In this document: positions 22,954 through 36,140 of the stretch, one piece after another
How positions within the stretch are numbered: position 1 is the first letter of the stretch
Layout of the letters: the number at the start of each line of letters is the position of its first letter
From: Cryptomeria japonica
Taxonomy: Eukaryota; Streptophyta; Pinopsida; Cupressales; Cupressaceae
NCBI RefSeq assembly: GCF_030272615.1
Contig: NC_081412.1
Coordinates: forward strand, 474,362,657-474,426,656
Direction of reading: 5' to 3'
DNA length: 64,000 nucleotides
Position numbers and translations under genes: made by a program
Notes under the pieces: generated by a model
Told to the model about the DNA's origin: nothing
Database searches by the model: none
What the model saw: only the letters and a program-made list of their open reading frames with translations

Positions 22954-24716
22954 TATTTTTTTTTAAATCCCTTTTTAATAATAATTTTTTTTTTAAAACA
23001 TAAAAATAAATTCCAAATCCATACCAACCATTTAACAAAATTTACATAGGAACAAATTTTTCCTATCCAAATCAAATTCATTCACGGGATTTTATTTCAA
23101 TTACTTTTTTTTAATTTAGATAGTCCAATAAATTTAATTCACAATTAAATTTATTTCTAAAGAAATCACAGAGATTTATTTAAAGGACTATCAGAACAAT
23201 TCAAACCAGAGACAATAATTTTCCCAATGTTCTCAAAATTAAATTACTCACATCTACTAGAAAATTAACATCAAGCAAGGATAAAAAAACCCTGATTTAA
23301 CCAGAAGAGGGTTTTGAATCTGACAATTAAGTTACACACACATCATTCAGAAAAAAATAGAAATATTTTCTAAAAACCCACAATTAAGAAGTCATCCAGC
23401 CTAGTATAGCTTTCCTGGAAGAAATCTGTAGAAGAGCCCTAATCTTTTCAATAAGCTTCCAATAAATTTCTTCACCTAAATTCTTGACCTGATTTCCTAT
23501 CTATCTAAAATAAAGACCTTTTCCCTATTTAAACTAAAATTCTAGGTTCTATAGCTTTTTTTCTCATAAACCTAAATTTAGAATAAAAGTAATTTTATTT
23601 TATTTTCTAATTTTATAACAAAAGATAAACTAATATGCAATAATTAAAAATCATTATTCTTTCTTTTCTTTTTTCATGCAAATTAATTAATTTTCTAAAT
23701 AAAGAATTAAAGCAAACCTTTAATTCTAATTAATTCTTTTATTCATTTATGCATTTATTCTTTTATTTAAAATTCTAGGAAACAATAAATATAATTAATC
23801 TAATTTATTTTTCCATTTAAATAAAAATATATTTCTAATATCATGCAACTTGCAATTTAATTTATTAATCTCTTTTAATTAACTAAATTTATAAACTCAA
23901 TGCATAAACAATTCAACTATGAGATAATTCCATAAACTTAATTAATTAATTAATTAAATCCACTAAAACATTCAAATTAAACAAATCTCAAGCAATTACC
24001 CATAAAAAGATCAAACAACAAAATACGAAGGCCGAACAAACTGACAAGACGACCAACTAACGACACTCACACAAGTGTAACTAAGTAAAATAGGGTCAAC
24101 TACTATCTCCTCCACTTCCATCAGAAAATATAAGGCACGCTCAGACCTATGAAGCCAGGTAGAGACAATACCCCATACCTACCCAGTACTTGTACCTGCA
24201 ATAATTTGCATCACCGAACCACACATGCATATATACAATATAGAAAACACAGCATACACACTGATGAAGGAGAATCGCAACGTTCCCTGTCTCACCGAAG
24301 TGAGTGAAGAAAAATCATCCCCTTGCATCCAATACACTCGCAGACACACAATATATAATTCCACATTGCATAAATAAAGTAAAATGTCAATACATAGCAA
24401 TAATCCATAAAATGTCATAAATCACAAGTACTGAAATACTGCAAATAAATTATACATCTCATCTCTAGATAAAACATAATGTCATACAAATCTGAATAAC
24501 ATATCATGGTAATGTATCCATTGAAAGTAAACAATAATAAAATATGAGTCTAATGAGATGGCATGTGTCTATAGGTTCATGAGACAAAATTTCAATCTTT
24601 AAATCAAGATGCCGCGAATTTAGAATCATCATTATTTGCTCACTTGAGAAAAACCAAAAAGTAAATTCATTCTGCAGAAATCTTGAATAATGAAATGAAA
24701 AGTGTGCCATTCATTT

Positions 24717-27700
24717 AAATATTTTTCCTTTTATCATTGACAATGCTTTCTAGTTGAGGAAGATTTTCCAAATTGAAATTTGGAAGTGAAGAGTCCACTT
24801 CCACCTTGTCACAACCCAAATTTTCTAATACATCTGTCGCTCTATTACCTTGAATACGTGAGAAATACAACATCCCTCAAATGAATCTAGTAACAACCAT
24901 GCTTGATTTAAAATATAGGAAATTTTCCAGTTAAATGAACATCTGGAAATGTATGCTTTCACTATAATGGAAGAATTTCCTTCAACCTGTATCCTAGATA
25001 ACCTAAGTTGTTTTGCTAATGTCAGTCCATATAATAGGGCAAGAGCTTTTGCCAAATTATTTGTTCCAGGAGGAATAAGAGAAGATTTAGCTGCCAAGAG
25101 AAGACCTAAGTGATCTCTAATACAAAATCCAATCCCCGAATCACCAGGGTTTGCTCTAGATGAACCATCAAAGTTTAATTTGACAAAACCAATTAGAGGA
25201 GGTTGCCACTTAACTAAGTTTCTATTGATTGAATGATTTTCCCAGCCAAATGTAGCACAAAAAGAAGGGATAGTTAGACCTTTCCAAATCTTGATAATGT
25301 GACCATCCCAAAATAAAGTTGAAATTGCTATTTGTGTTCTTGATATAAGCATTAACCTATTTTGAAACATATTTCTCAATTCCTTCTAAAACCAAATGAA
25401 TTGGAGTTTCAATCTGTCTGAAAATTCTTTTATTTCTATCCCACAAGATTGACCAAATGACAGTTGTCGCGATACATTTCCAAATGCTTGCAAATAAAGA
25501 GTTTTTGAATGGAGTAGGCCAGGATTGGAATAGCTCCCAAAAGTATAGGGTAGCAACATAGATAGATTTAGTTTTTCAAAAACATGGATCTAGCATTGCT
25601 GAGCAAAGGAACACCTTAGGAGCAAATGATCCACGGTTTCAATTTTAGCTTTGCATAATACACAAGCAAAAGAGTTAGCAATATATATTCTTTCCAATTT
25701 ATCACTTGTTAATACCCTCTTTCTCAAAGATAACTAGGCAAAGAAACTTGCTTTAGGAAGCACATCATTATTCCAATAAAATGAAAAGGCTCTACTCTTA
25801 ACTTGCTGATTTTCCATATGTCGGACAACAACATGGCCATCTTTAACTAAATATTTTCCATCATGAGCTGGAGCCCATTACAATTTGTCTTCTTGATTTG
25901 AAATATACACTCTTCTTCTTTTCAATATTTCCTAAAAACAAATCCTTTGATCATCTCTAATCGGTAGATCGAGAGGATCTTTCCAAATAGCTTTCCCTAA
26001 AAAAATTTCTATGCCAATAACATAATCTATCAAAAGTGAACCCCAACATTTTTTTATAGTTGGAATGACATCCAATAGAAGCTCTGAGAACTTTAAAGGA
26101 GGCAGGCCATTCCACAAGTCCTCCCAAAAATGAATGCACTCACCATTGTGAACCTCCCAAGATATATATCTTGTAATAATCTGCCTACAAGACATCATGA
26201 AGTTCCAAATCGCTGACCCTTTTGGAGGATCAAGAGTTGTTATGACTCAGGAAGGGTTTAAAGAGTCCAAGTATTTTTCCTACATGATTCTACACCACTT
26301 GGTGTCTGGTTTAGAGACCATTTGCCACACAAGTTTACCCCAAAGGCAATGTTTCTTTTAGATAAGTCATGTAGACCGAGTCCCCTTCCCCCCTTATCAC
26401 GTGTCATTCCTTGAATTGAAATAAGTGGGATCTTCTTTTCTTCTGACATATTGTCCCTCCATAAGAAACCTATAGTGAGTTTCTCAATCTGATGAATCAC
26501 CCCAGCAGGGGCTTTGAGGACTCACATGAAATAATTGGGAATGGTAGACAAGACTACCTTTTATTAGAAGTAGTCTACATGATAGGGATAGCCAACGAGC
26601 CTTCCATGTGGAAATGACATTCTTAATTCTGTCTATAATAGCTTTCCAATAAGTTGCCTTATTGACACCCATAAAAAAAGGAATGCCAAGATATATGGTG
26701 GGAAGACATTCTTGTGAGAAACCCAAAGTATCAACAATTTTCCTTGTGACAACATCATTTGTATTAAAAACACATTTCTTTGATTTTTGAGCATTTATTC
26801 TTTGTCCCGCCATGTAAAGATCCAAAGTTTGCCTGATCTACTTTGCCTTCTAAACATTTGATTTACCAAACAACAGTGTGTCATCATAAAATAAAGAATG
26901 TGTAATTGACACAGATGTTCCTTCAATATGAGCACCCCTCCAAATCCCATGACCATGTTTAGACTTAATGATTCTGCTAAAAGCTTCTGCCATAATTATA
27001 AATAGATGCGGGGATAGGGGATCTCCTTGTCTCACACCTTGTGAGGTAGCAAAGAAACCAGCAAGGGGATCATTAATTAACACTAGAAAGTGAGCTCCTA
27101 AAATACATGCCCTGACCCACTTACACCACTTCTCAGTAAATCCAAATTTGCACAAGACTTTAAACAGAAAAGACCAATTAATTCTATCATATGCTTTCAT
27201 CATATCTAATTTGACTACAAAAGAAGAGACATTGTTGGAATGGATGGAGTGCAACAATTCATGGGCCACTAAGGCACCTTCCATGGTCTCTCTTCCTAGT
27301 ATGAAACCACCTTGTTCTGGGGATATGATTTTGACAATCAATTTCTGCAATCTGAGATAAATGGCTTTGGTAATAATCTTGTATATAGTATTGCATAGCA
27401 AAATGGGCCTGAAGTCTGCAAAAGATGTTGGCTCTTTGATTTTCGGAATAATAGCAATATTAGTAGTATTGAAATTTTGAAGAATGGATGAGCTCTTTCT
27501 TGACTCCTCCATTACTGCCAGCAATTCAAAACCCAAAACATCCCAATATTTTTGGAAAAAAAAGAGCCGTAAAACCAACTGGACCCGGGGCCTTATTCGA
27601 CAGGAAAGAAATGACTACTTTACGAATCTCTTCAATTTTGAAAGGGGCCAATAATTGTTGATTATCAAGGGGACAAACAATATGAGGCATAACATCCATA

Positions 27701-28988
27701 ATCTCCTTATCTTGCACATCAAGTGGAAAGTTTGAAGAAGCAAGAGCAAGTAAGTTCTAAAAGTAATTTACTCCATCTTGAATTTCTTGTGCATCTCAAA
27801 AGGTTTTACCTGAGGAAGCTTCCTTAATGGAAAATATAGTAGTAGATGTCCTCTTCTGCTTTGCTAACATCTGAAAAAAAATTGGTTTTTAAATCCTGTT
27901 CCCTTAACCATAGCTCACAAGAATTTTGTCTCCAGTATTCCTCCTCTCTCTTACAATTTTTTTCCCATCCAGCCCGAAACTATTTCTTCTTAGCAAACAA
28001 CTCTGAATCTAGCTTTTTAGAGATGATCTATTCATTAATCAGATGCAACTAGCTTTCAACAAGTTCTTTTTGAGCAAATATGTTTTTGAAGACTTCCTTA
28101 TTCCATGTTTTAATTTGAGCTTTAACATACTGCTTTTTTTAATGGAACTTAAACATTTTGGTGCCCACCACTTGGGGAGCACTTACCCACCATTGTCAAA
28201 TCAAGGCATGAAAGTGAGGATGTTGGAACCACATCCTTTCATATTTGAAAGAAGGTTTATGGTTATGTTTTGGTAAGGCTACCATTTTTTCAATACTCAA
28301 GAGGATATGGAAATGATATGAGCCTAATAAGGTTAAAATTTGAACCTGCAAATAATAGTTTTGAGCCCTCCACTCTTGTGAAAAGAGAAATCTATCTATT
28401 CTCTCTACAATTTGTAAGAAGTCAGCTCTCGTTTTATTCCATGTAAAAAAACCATTTTGCAGAAGACTGTCAAACAAGTCATTATCATTTATAAATTCTT
28501 TGAAATATTCCATAGTCTTGATAGGGGGGTAAATATCACCTTTTTTCTCCTCTAGTGAAGTAATTGCATTAAGATCCCCCCTAAATAATAATATTTTTCT
28601 TTTTAACTTGTTGAATGATCAGAGTGAGAGAGGACCATAAATTCTTCTTATCTTGGGTAGATGTTGGGCCATAAACATTTATCAAGTTAAAAAAAATGTC
28701 AAAATGCTTTATACTAATATGTTGCCAATTGGTTCCTTGCTTCACAAATTGAGCAATTATCGACTTTGGATTCTACAGTATCGCGAGACCTCTTGAAGCA
28801 CCTATACTCTGGCTGTGTGCTGATTTCCAATTTGGCCATTTGGCAATTATTTTCTAAAAAACCTCATCTGACATTTTAGTTTCTTGAAGCAAAACTACAT
28901 CTGCCTAAGAAAAGTCAAGTTGTAGCTTGATTCTCTTCCTTTTGTCAGAGGCATTTATACCCCTAACATTCCGAGAGAAAACTTTCAT
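24717..28988 (-). pseudogene. LINE ORF2: endonuclease, reverse transcriptase, RNase H (broken)
   Basis: ORF2 nicks DNA and copies LINE RNA by target-primed reverse transcription. The start is ATG at 28988 (MKVFSRNVRGIN, with the usual WN reading RN). Endonuclease motifs: QETKM near 28880, GGDLNAI near 28570, and the catalytic SDH reading SYH near 28285. RT at about 27500-26850 has KLDMMKAYDR and QGVRQGDPLSP, but FADD reads FYDD near 26885. An RT thumb and zf-RVT-like region covers about 26825-25450. RNase H at 25220-24760 keeps FDGSS but shows AKALAL for AEALAL and EGNSS for EGDSS. A frameshift near 24850 precedes a natural end (LESIVNDKRKNI). Several stops are TAG at Gln positions. Confidence 0.88.
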
Positions 28989-29262
28989 ACCTGTTGAGGA
29001 GAACTACATTTAGTCCTCCTTGTAACTCTCTTTGTAGATAAGAATTTTTTATCAATGGTGGTTTGGATACCAACCTCAATTTATTCTTTTGCTTTAACTG
29101 CTTTTGACTTTCTCCCTCTTTTTTTAGGAGTTCTCAAATCTGATTTACTTAAAGCAGGCGTTTGGGAGATGGAAAGGGTTTGAGAAAAATCAAAACTTCC
29201 CTTAAATTGATCTTCTTCCAAGGTCAAGTTACAAGGGACAAAATCTAATTGCTCTTCCTCTA

Positions 29263-30195
29263 TTAAAAACCCCTTTTCGGTCTAATTTTGAATTTATTTT
29301 TTGGAAACACAACCAGTGATAATTGGTGATTGATATCAACATCATCCAGACCAGAGTTAAATGGACCAAAATAATGCATATTTTCCAAATTGGCATGATC
29401 AACTGACAAAATTTTATCAGTTACAATATCCTGAGTTTGAACTGCTGCCTTTTGATTCCCAATCTGGTCTTCAAAGTGAGACTGTGAAAATATCTCAGGG
29501 CCCTCAAATTTAGTTAAATGAGACATATTGTCAACTTTACCACTCATCCTAGATCCAATCTTATTAACATGCCCTATTAATTGCACACAATTAGCATAAT
29601 TTCCTAGCATCTCCTCATGAGCAATTTCATCTTGAGAAGCCACACTTAAAATCAACTCATCCACCATTCTTTGAAGTTCTTTTTCTGATTTTTTGTTACA
29701 TATAACAAGATGCAAGGAAAGAGAGAATGGCTCTTTATGAACGAAATCAATTAAACCACTCTGGAAAATCAAATTTTGAACAATATTTTCCAAATTAAAG
29801 TGAGATCGGAGTCCTTCATGTGAAATGTTGAAATTTTTTTGTCTGTGACCAAAAGGCTTATGAAGCCAAAATGTTCCATTCAAAGATAAACCTAAGAACT
29901 TGTTCTTTCACTGAATAGATGGGAGAAATACCTTAAGAAATGCCTCTAAAAGTGATTTACAAACCAGTTTTAGATTGATTGCATTTAGGTCTTTCTGATT
30001 AGGAGAAACAGATGAACCTTTTGGATGGGTATTCTTAAACAACAACTCAAAAGGGACATTTAAAATCATCTTGTCTTGTACCTTAAACTGTAGTAATGAA
30101 GGCTCCTCACCCAATCCCTCATCCTCATATTTACCTCTTTTTTCTGCCAAATGTAAAGAGCATTGAAAAGGATACAAAGTGTGATTTTTACACAC
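29263..30195 (-). pseudogene. LINE ORF1, C-terminal part (broken)
   Basis: Two segments in one frame (30195-29908 and 29883-29263), separated by a stop, lie upstream of ORF2 on the same strand. They would be the ORF1 RNA-binding protein. I see no DUF4283 core or zinc knuckle, and the N-terminus seems missing, so this LINE is 5'-truncated near 30230. The assignment rests on position and strand, not on a motif. Confidence 0.55.
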
Positions 30196-30289
30196 AAAAA
30201 TCCTTTGTTGAACAGTGCCCTAATACTGTGTGTTGTAGTGACCCAAAAAGTTTTGATGTTGATCTACATAGGTAGCATTTGATTAAAAA

Positions 30290-31106
30290 TTTGATCATAC
30301 TTATTTTATGGTTATATGTTAAGAGTAATAAGAAGATAGATGTTATTTCTTGGGGCCAATGTGTTGCTCCTAGGGTTCTAAGTGATATAGGGTTAAGAGA
30401 TACTATTGATAATAATCTCTCTTTTATTTAAGTAGTTGCTAAAATAATTTACAATTATATTTATAAATAGTTGTTTAATTGTAATCCAAATAATTCTATA
30501 CCTAAGGGGAATGCAAAGTATAATTGTTTCCACAAATGTGATTTTTTTGAAAACATAGCAAAGCTATTCCTTTTGGATTGTCTATTTTTCCTCTACCTAA
30601 AGGCCTAGATTTTTGTGAGAGAAATACCTAAAGGTCTTGAATTTTTATTTCATTCTAACGATGATGATTTGGGCTTCAAGTCCATTTGGTTTTCTGTATA
30701 TGGTAATATTTCTATGTTATCTTTTTTGGAGAAAATAGTTTTATTCTATTTATGTTTACTTAAGTCCAACTTGGATAACCAATATATTTTATTAGTTTTA
30801 ATTGCATCTTTCCTAATTGTATTGTCATTTGCATCATGGTCATTGTACCTACCCTTGCATTTGATTGGGAGACATGTCTTCTCCTGTGTTTTCATGTTTC
30901 ATACCTTTTGCCTATATAAGCAAGCTATTCTACAAATTGTAACTTACCAATCAAATTATTTCTTTCAACATCTCGTTCTATATTTTCTTGTGTTGTTGGA
31001 TATCTCCTAGTGTGTTCCTGAAGACTGCATCTTCCAGTCTCCTATTTCTTTTCCCATAATCATCTAGTGGAGGTTTTTAACCAATTTATTGGCATATTAA
31101 ATCTCC
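30290..31106 (+). pseudogene. LINE ORF2 remnant near the RT thumb/zf-RVT region
   Basis: A frame near 30330-30410 reads KKIDVISWGQCVAPRVLSDI followed by GLRDT, close to the LINE motif KIxxISWxxxCxPKxxGGLGLRD. The rest is broken and AT-rich. A solo LTR with target duplication starts at 31112, so this scrap is interrupted there. Confidence 0.55.
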
Positions 31107-31111
31107 TAAGT
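31107..31111. other. Left target site duplication TAAGT
   Basis: Identical to 32855-32859 on the far side of the solo LTR. Confidence 0.9.
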
Positions 31112-32854
31112 TGTAATATCCCCTGTCCAAATGGTGACTGAAAACAAAGAATATTTTCTGTCAAATCTGCGTGTTATGCGGCTTATATGATTTGTGTGTT
31201 ATGTTGTTTGTTGTCGCAGTAGTTTTCAGATTGATATGTTGGCTAACACACATGGATGTCTCAACCATTAAAAAATTTCCAATGGATCTTTTTGACTGAA
31301 AATTAATAAGAGTTGTATATGCAACTGTCTTCCCAATTCTGATATAGTTCTGACATAAATTTTCAGACTCAACCCCGTTAAGAATTTCGTTGAACACTTG
31401 TCTTAAAAGTGCCTACCTTGACGTTCTCAGTGTATTTTGTTGTAGAGACATTGGTTACTAAGAACTTAATGAAGATCAATCAGTAATAGTCTGAAAATGA
31501 TGAGTGATGGCCAATATAGTATGTATACAGCAATTAAAGCTCATAAACATAATTGACTACGGACTGTCATTTAGTCAAATAGATGGCACAAAAAGTTCAT
31601 AAATCAGTCAAAGGAAATGCAACCCCATATGCCTTGTCCTCATTCATATAATAGATCATTAAATCATTACAATCTCAAGAACACATTGACTGACAATGTT
31701 TACTAATTCTCAAATTTTCAGAGGACAAGAGAATCTCACTTGAATCATACAAACAATTGAAAAATACAAAGAAATGGATGCCTTGGAACCTGATATGTTT
31801 TCGCCCAAGATAGACGATGAATGATGCAAGCAAAATCCTCAATGATGATGGCTCCAATGTGCAAGATCTAAACCAATTATTTGTCATCCCTGCTACTGCC
31901 AATGAAGGTCTCAATCTGCAATCTAGTGTCTTATTACTCCTCCAAACTGATCGAACCCTCCTCTAGATGACAACGGCTGACTCCCAGGGGGTTTCCAAGC
32001 TATCACATGCAACTAATAGTTAAAATCGTAGGTCAAAGGGGCCACGGACCTGCCTCAGATTAGATTCACCAAATAATGGTAAATGGACACCAAAATGCCT
32101 AGCAAAATGTCCCAATGGTATCACATTTCCCTCCTATGAATTTAGCAATCACTATAAGTCAAAATCAATGCTCATGGTAGATGGCATGAACAAAATCGTG
32201 GGAACCAGGTTCTGCAACTGTGATAGTGGCAGCACCTTATATCTTCGGTTTGCCTCCAAACCAAAAAATAACAATGGACATAGCCTAGATGCCTTGGTGA
32301 AATCGATGTCTCATATGGCTCAAGGAATGCATTCTCCAACACAAGGCGATCTCTCAAAAACTGCAAGTCTGAAGCACGACCAAGCTCTGATATGAAAATA
32401 TCCTTATGCTCAAGTGAAAGGACTGACTGTCCTTCTCAATCACCATAGCCTGTTATGCACAATGTGGAAAACTGAGTATCTCCCACTCCCAAGAAGAAGC
32501 TAGGGTTTTGTTGCGTCCTCAAGATTCAACCATCAGTCATTTCATCATATCCAAATAATCTCCAATCTGCTTGATCATCCATCATCCTTTTCTATTTATC
32601 CTTTTCATAACCCATCATGATATTTCTTCTAGAAGAGGGTAGGTACACTTAATTATTTATTAAGTGATTTTAATTATTTTAATTTTATACTTTAGTCACT
32701 ATCTAATTAAATTAATTAAATATAAAGTCACTTTTTAATTTTTAATTTATTTAATGACTTTATAGGAAATTAATTTAATTAATTTCTCCTTATTTCTCCA
32801 CTTAGCCAAAAGGCTAAATCTTCATAAAAGACTAGGAAAAATGGGGACATTACA
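31112..32854. mobile_element. Solo LTR, 1743 bp, with 5-bp target duplication
   Basis: The element begins TGTAATATCCCC and ends GGGGACATTACA, so the termini are inverted near-copies with TG...CA ends, and TAAGT flanks both sides. No coding region is inside; short frames (for example 31161-31397 minus) are chance. It is what remains after recombination between the LTRs of one retrotransposon. Confidence 0.9.
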
Positions 32855-32859
32855 TAAGT

Positions 32860-33440
32860 CTATTATCGACTTTCTAAAAATTGAAAAGTTAATAGATTGA
32901 TATTTTATTTGTGATAGTTTGGATATTTTGATTTAACAAAAAATAACATATGAAATGGATAATAGATTTAATCTTAAGAGGTATTTATATTAGATAGTTG
33001 GGGGCTAACAAGGTTTTGAATCCTATTACAAAGTATTTATATTTTTTATTAGAAATTTTTTAAGATTGGTGTATAACTAGTAAATTATATTGGGGGTTTT
33101 AATAGTCATACTAATGTTTGGACCAAATATTTTAAGATGTTATATTCTAATCTTAATGAGCCTAAGAATTATTTTTTAGATGGTTATTTCTTTTTGATGA
33201 GTTTGTTGTTTGTGAGGTCATCCTTGGTGTTGGATTTTCAAATCTTGTTTGGCTTATGGAAATATTCATTCTTTTACCCATATATTCTTTGAGTAACCAT
33301 TTTCTATGTTATTCTAGTAATGTTTTTTGCATCCTTGAGTTTTTATGAGTAAAAGTCCCTATATTAGTTCATTCAATGTTTATTTGGGAAAATTTAAAGT
33401 TTTTCTATGGAATTTTTTTTGCATGTTATAATTTGTTTTT
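32860..33440 (+). pseudogene. LINE endonuclease scrap
   Basis: Near 33090-33120 the sequence reads GG-FNSHTNV, similar to the GGDFN motif of LINE endonuclease with a lost codon. It follows directly after the solo LTR and is on the same strand as the scrap at 30290-31106, but the order of domains does not match a single uninterrupted LINE. Confidence 0.35.
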
Positions 33441-33469
33441 TATGAAGGAAAATGTAACTTTTTAACAAG

Positions 33470-34715
33470 CCTCGAAACTTTGACTACAATGAGCTACAAA
33501 TAGAAAAACACATAGCCAACCAACAACTTAATAATAGCACAAATACACCAAAAAACTAGACCCCTAAAATAGCAAGCCAACAAAGGAAAACAAATAACAA
33601 AGATTCTTTTGGACATCAATAACCTCACCTTCAATTTGATCAAGATTCTGAACCAAGTTCATCAAGTCATACATTTCAATCTTCACTTGCTCCCTAGTCT
33701 ACTCGATATGCCCATGGGTGTGTGTTAAAGGACCACTACTATCACCCATTTTAGCTTACCCTTCTCTGCCAAGTTTAGATCAATATGTTCAATATTGCCC
33801 CGATTATTCATTGCCTTCACAGTCTACTAATGTATCACAAGAATTTTGATCCCCTCTACGTTGGTATGAATAGTGTCATAACTCATGTTTACCAAATTAG
33901 ATAGGTTATCATCAATTCACTTTATTTTGACTTCAAGAACCCCCAACTACCTTCATAGTCAATTTTAAGGTGAACAACATCTTTAGCCACATTTTCTAGG
34001 ATAGAAACAATTCAATTTTTTTCCTCATCAAAAATTGCATTGTCCACACAAACCTTAGAGGCTACCTAACCATCTCCCTGGTCCAAAGCAACCATCTTAC
34101 TTTTAATGGACCAGATACTAACATTAACCTTATTTATATATATAATAACCATTTGGAAATCCTAAATTGGTCCACAACAACATCCCTAGCAATGCCCAAA
34201 AGATCAGAGTGGTTCTAAGGATCAATTTTTTAGAAAAGGAGAATCCTTAATAAAATCAATTGGAAAAGGAGGGTGATTAGCTCTACCTTCATTAGCACGA
34301 TTAATTAATGGAGGGGAATGGGTTGTACCCAAGGAGTCTTTCCCTCCATCTATTAGGTTGGTCCCTTCATCCATGAAATTCACCCCTTCCACATTTAGGT
34401 TATCACCAACATCCTCTCAATCTGACTCCACATTAGCTTGACTATGAGAGTCATGGATCTCCTTCTTTATCTTTACAAATATCCATTTCTCCTCCCTAAG
34501 AGGGTGGAACTCCTTTCTCTACTCCTACAAGACAATGTTTTGCTCCAATGAATCCCCATCCTTTGTTTCTCAAATATCATCCTCTAAGTCATCCTCTCCC
34601 TCCCTAGAATTTGTCTCCATATCCTCCTTAGACCTTGAGTTCTCCAAATGTAATGGGGAGTGACCATGTCCTTTCCCCTTAAGAGGAGATAAAAGGGTTT
34701 TGAAGTGTTCCATGA
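33470..34715 (-). pseudogene. Broken ORF with the same layout as the one at 11040-12660
   Basis: Read on the minus strand from about 34710: a short basic start (MEHFKTLLSPLKGKG), an acidic Ser/Glu-rich part, a Lys-rich stretch (EEKWIFVKIKKEIHDSHSQ), an Asn/Asp-rich part, helical segments, and a strongly hydrophobic C-terminus (about 33560-33470). Stops are frequent and mostly TAG or TGA. The order (acidic middle, helix, hydrophobic tail) resembles the plus-strand ORF at 11040-12660, but I see no clear residue-level match. The function is unknown. Confidence 0.4.
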
Positions 34716-34759
34716 TAAGAAGAATCAAGCCCTCATGAAGAACATAATTGCTTCATTCT

Positions 34760-35970
34760 TATTATGTCCATGTTCTAACTTGTTATTTCTTTTGAGGATC
34801 TATGGTTTATCTAAACACCTAATGATTGGGTTTTGTCTAGTGGTGTAAGTATAAACTCATTGGAAATTCAACAAAAGTTACCAAACTTTTTGTCCCTAAT
34901 TTTGTAACATTTTAGGTTGAAGAAACAAACATGATGTTGTGAATTTTATTGGAGATATTAATATAAATTTTTCTAACATATATTAGTGAGATAGGATTAT
35001 AGATGGTTTTGTTTAGGATTAGGATGCATGACTAGTCTGAAATAATTACTCTATTTCATTCTTTGGGTTTTTTGTTTTTTTTTCAAATTTGATCCTTCTA
35101 ATCCTAGTTTGAATGGTAATCTTACATGTTGGCCACATTTTTATTTTTTGTATGGATTCTATGAGTAGTATTATTGGTCTTTCTAGTGATGTAGATATTG
35201 TTTATTGTTTGTGTCTATTATTATTGTCTTATTGATGATGCTCTTCTTAATATTGTGGCTAATCCTATTGGTAATGATGTCATGGTTCTCTTAGCGAAAG
35301 AAAAATAGATTGTTGATTTTTCTAGGTAGTTTAAAGGTTAAAATATTTTTAATCGTTCTTCTAGTAGTGGTAATATTTATATTTCTCTTATCTCAATAGT
35401 TCCTATTTCACTTAATCCTAATTCTTGGCTTTAGGATTTTGTTGATTTTAGGCTTAAATTTTTATAAAAAAGTGTTGTCCAATATTGATAGATTAAATAG
35501 AAGGATATTGGTAATGATAGCTAAATGCATGATATATTTTTCATTTTTTATTTTTTTCTATTTATAAAATACCCTATTTAATACTATGTCAATTTTGATG
35601 TAATATGCTCATAGACTACTATTGTTAATTATGGTGTTGGTTTTGTTGGCTTTCTAGAATTTTTGTATCAAATGGATTGATTCTTTGTTGACATATGTAG
35701 TTATCTACTAGTAGGATCTATATCGTAAACTATTTTTAATATACAAATAGTATTGCAATAAAGTGATAATTGAATAATCAACAAAATTCATATTCAATCA
35801 TGTTTACCATTAAACTATGATGAAGGCCATAGATCTATAGAAATTTAAAATTGAGTGTCTTTTGAGGATGTGACATTCAAATGTAAATCTACTTGAATGA
35901 AGGAAATAATGAAGACATTTTTTTTAAATAACATACCTTATAAAATGCAATACTTTTTGTGCAACTGATT
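34760..35970. other. AT-rich sequence, possibly further LINE scrap
   Basis: The plus strand has scattered LINE-like phrases but no stretch I can assign. No gene is supported. Confidence 0.35.
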
Positions 35971-35977
35971 TTCTTCC

Positions 35978-36140
35978 TTACAATTCCTTTATAAGTTTAC
36001 TATTTCTCAATAAAACCCAGATTCTCTTAAATAATATTTTATTCTTGTCAAAAAATATTGAGCTTCCCTACAATTACTTTTCCAAACTTATTATTTTTTA
36101 ATAAAACTAAAATTCTCTTAAATAATATTTTATTATAGTA
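35978..36140 (+). repeat. Imperfect direct repeat, about 92-bp spacing
   Basis: Two copies share TTCTCTTAAATAATATTTTA and the preceding AATAAAAC segment. Confidence 0.8.

Larger units (their letters stand above)
20950..24586 (-). mobile_element. Large solo LTR, family of copy B (copy A)
   Basis: Read on the minus strand, this aligns with copy B along its length: the head (TTTACTTTC, then a GATGAGATGTAT-like motif), a GGGAACG block, a GC-rich palindromic block, a TA run, and a long tail ending GGGGAATTACA. The plus-strand start TGTAATTCCCC gives the 3' end at 20950. The 5' end near 24573-24586 is approximate and I see no clear target duplication. No internal retroelement region adjoins either side, so it behaves as a solo LTR of about 3.6 kb. 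It starts about 130 bases past the end of the minus-strand LINE ORF2. Confidence 0.8.

Noticed and set aside
25957-26139. Short frames inside LINE ORF2 on the same or opposite strand
   Set aside because: They are shadows of the LINE coding frame.
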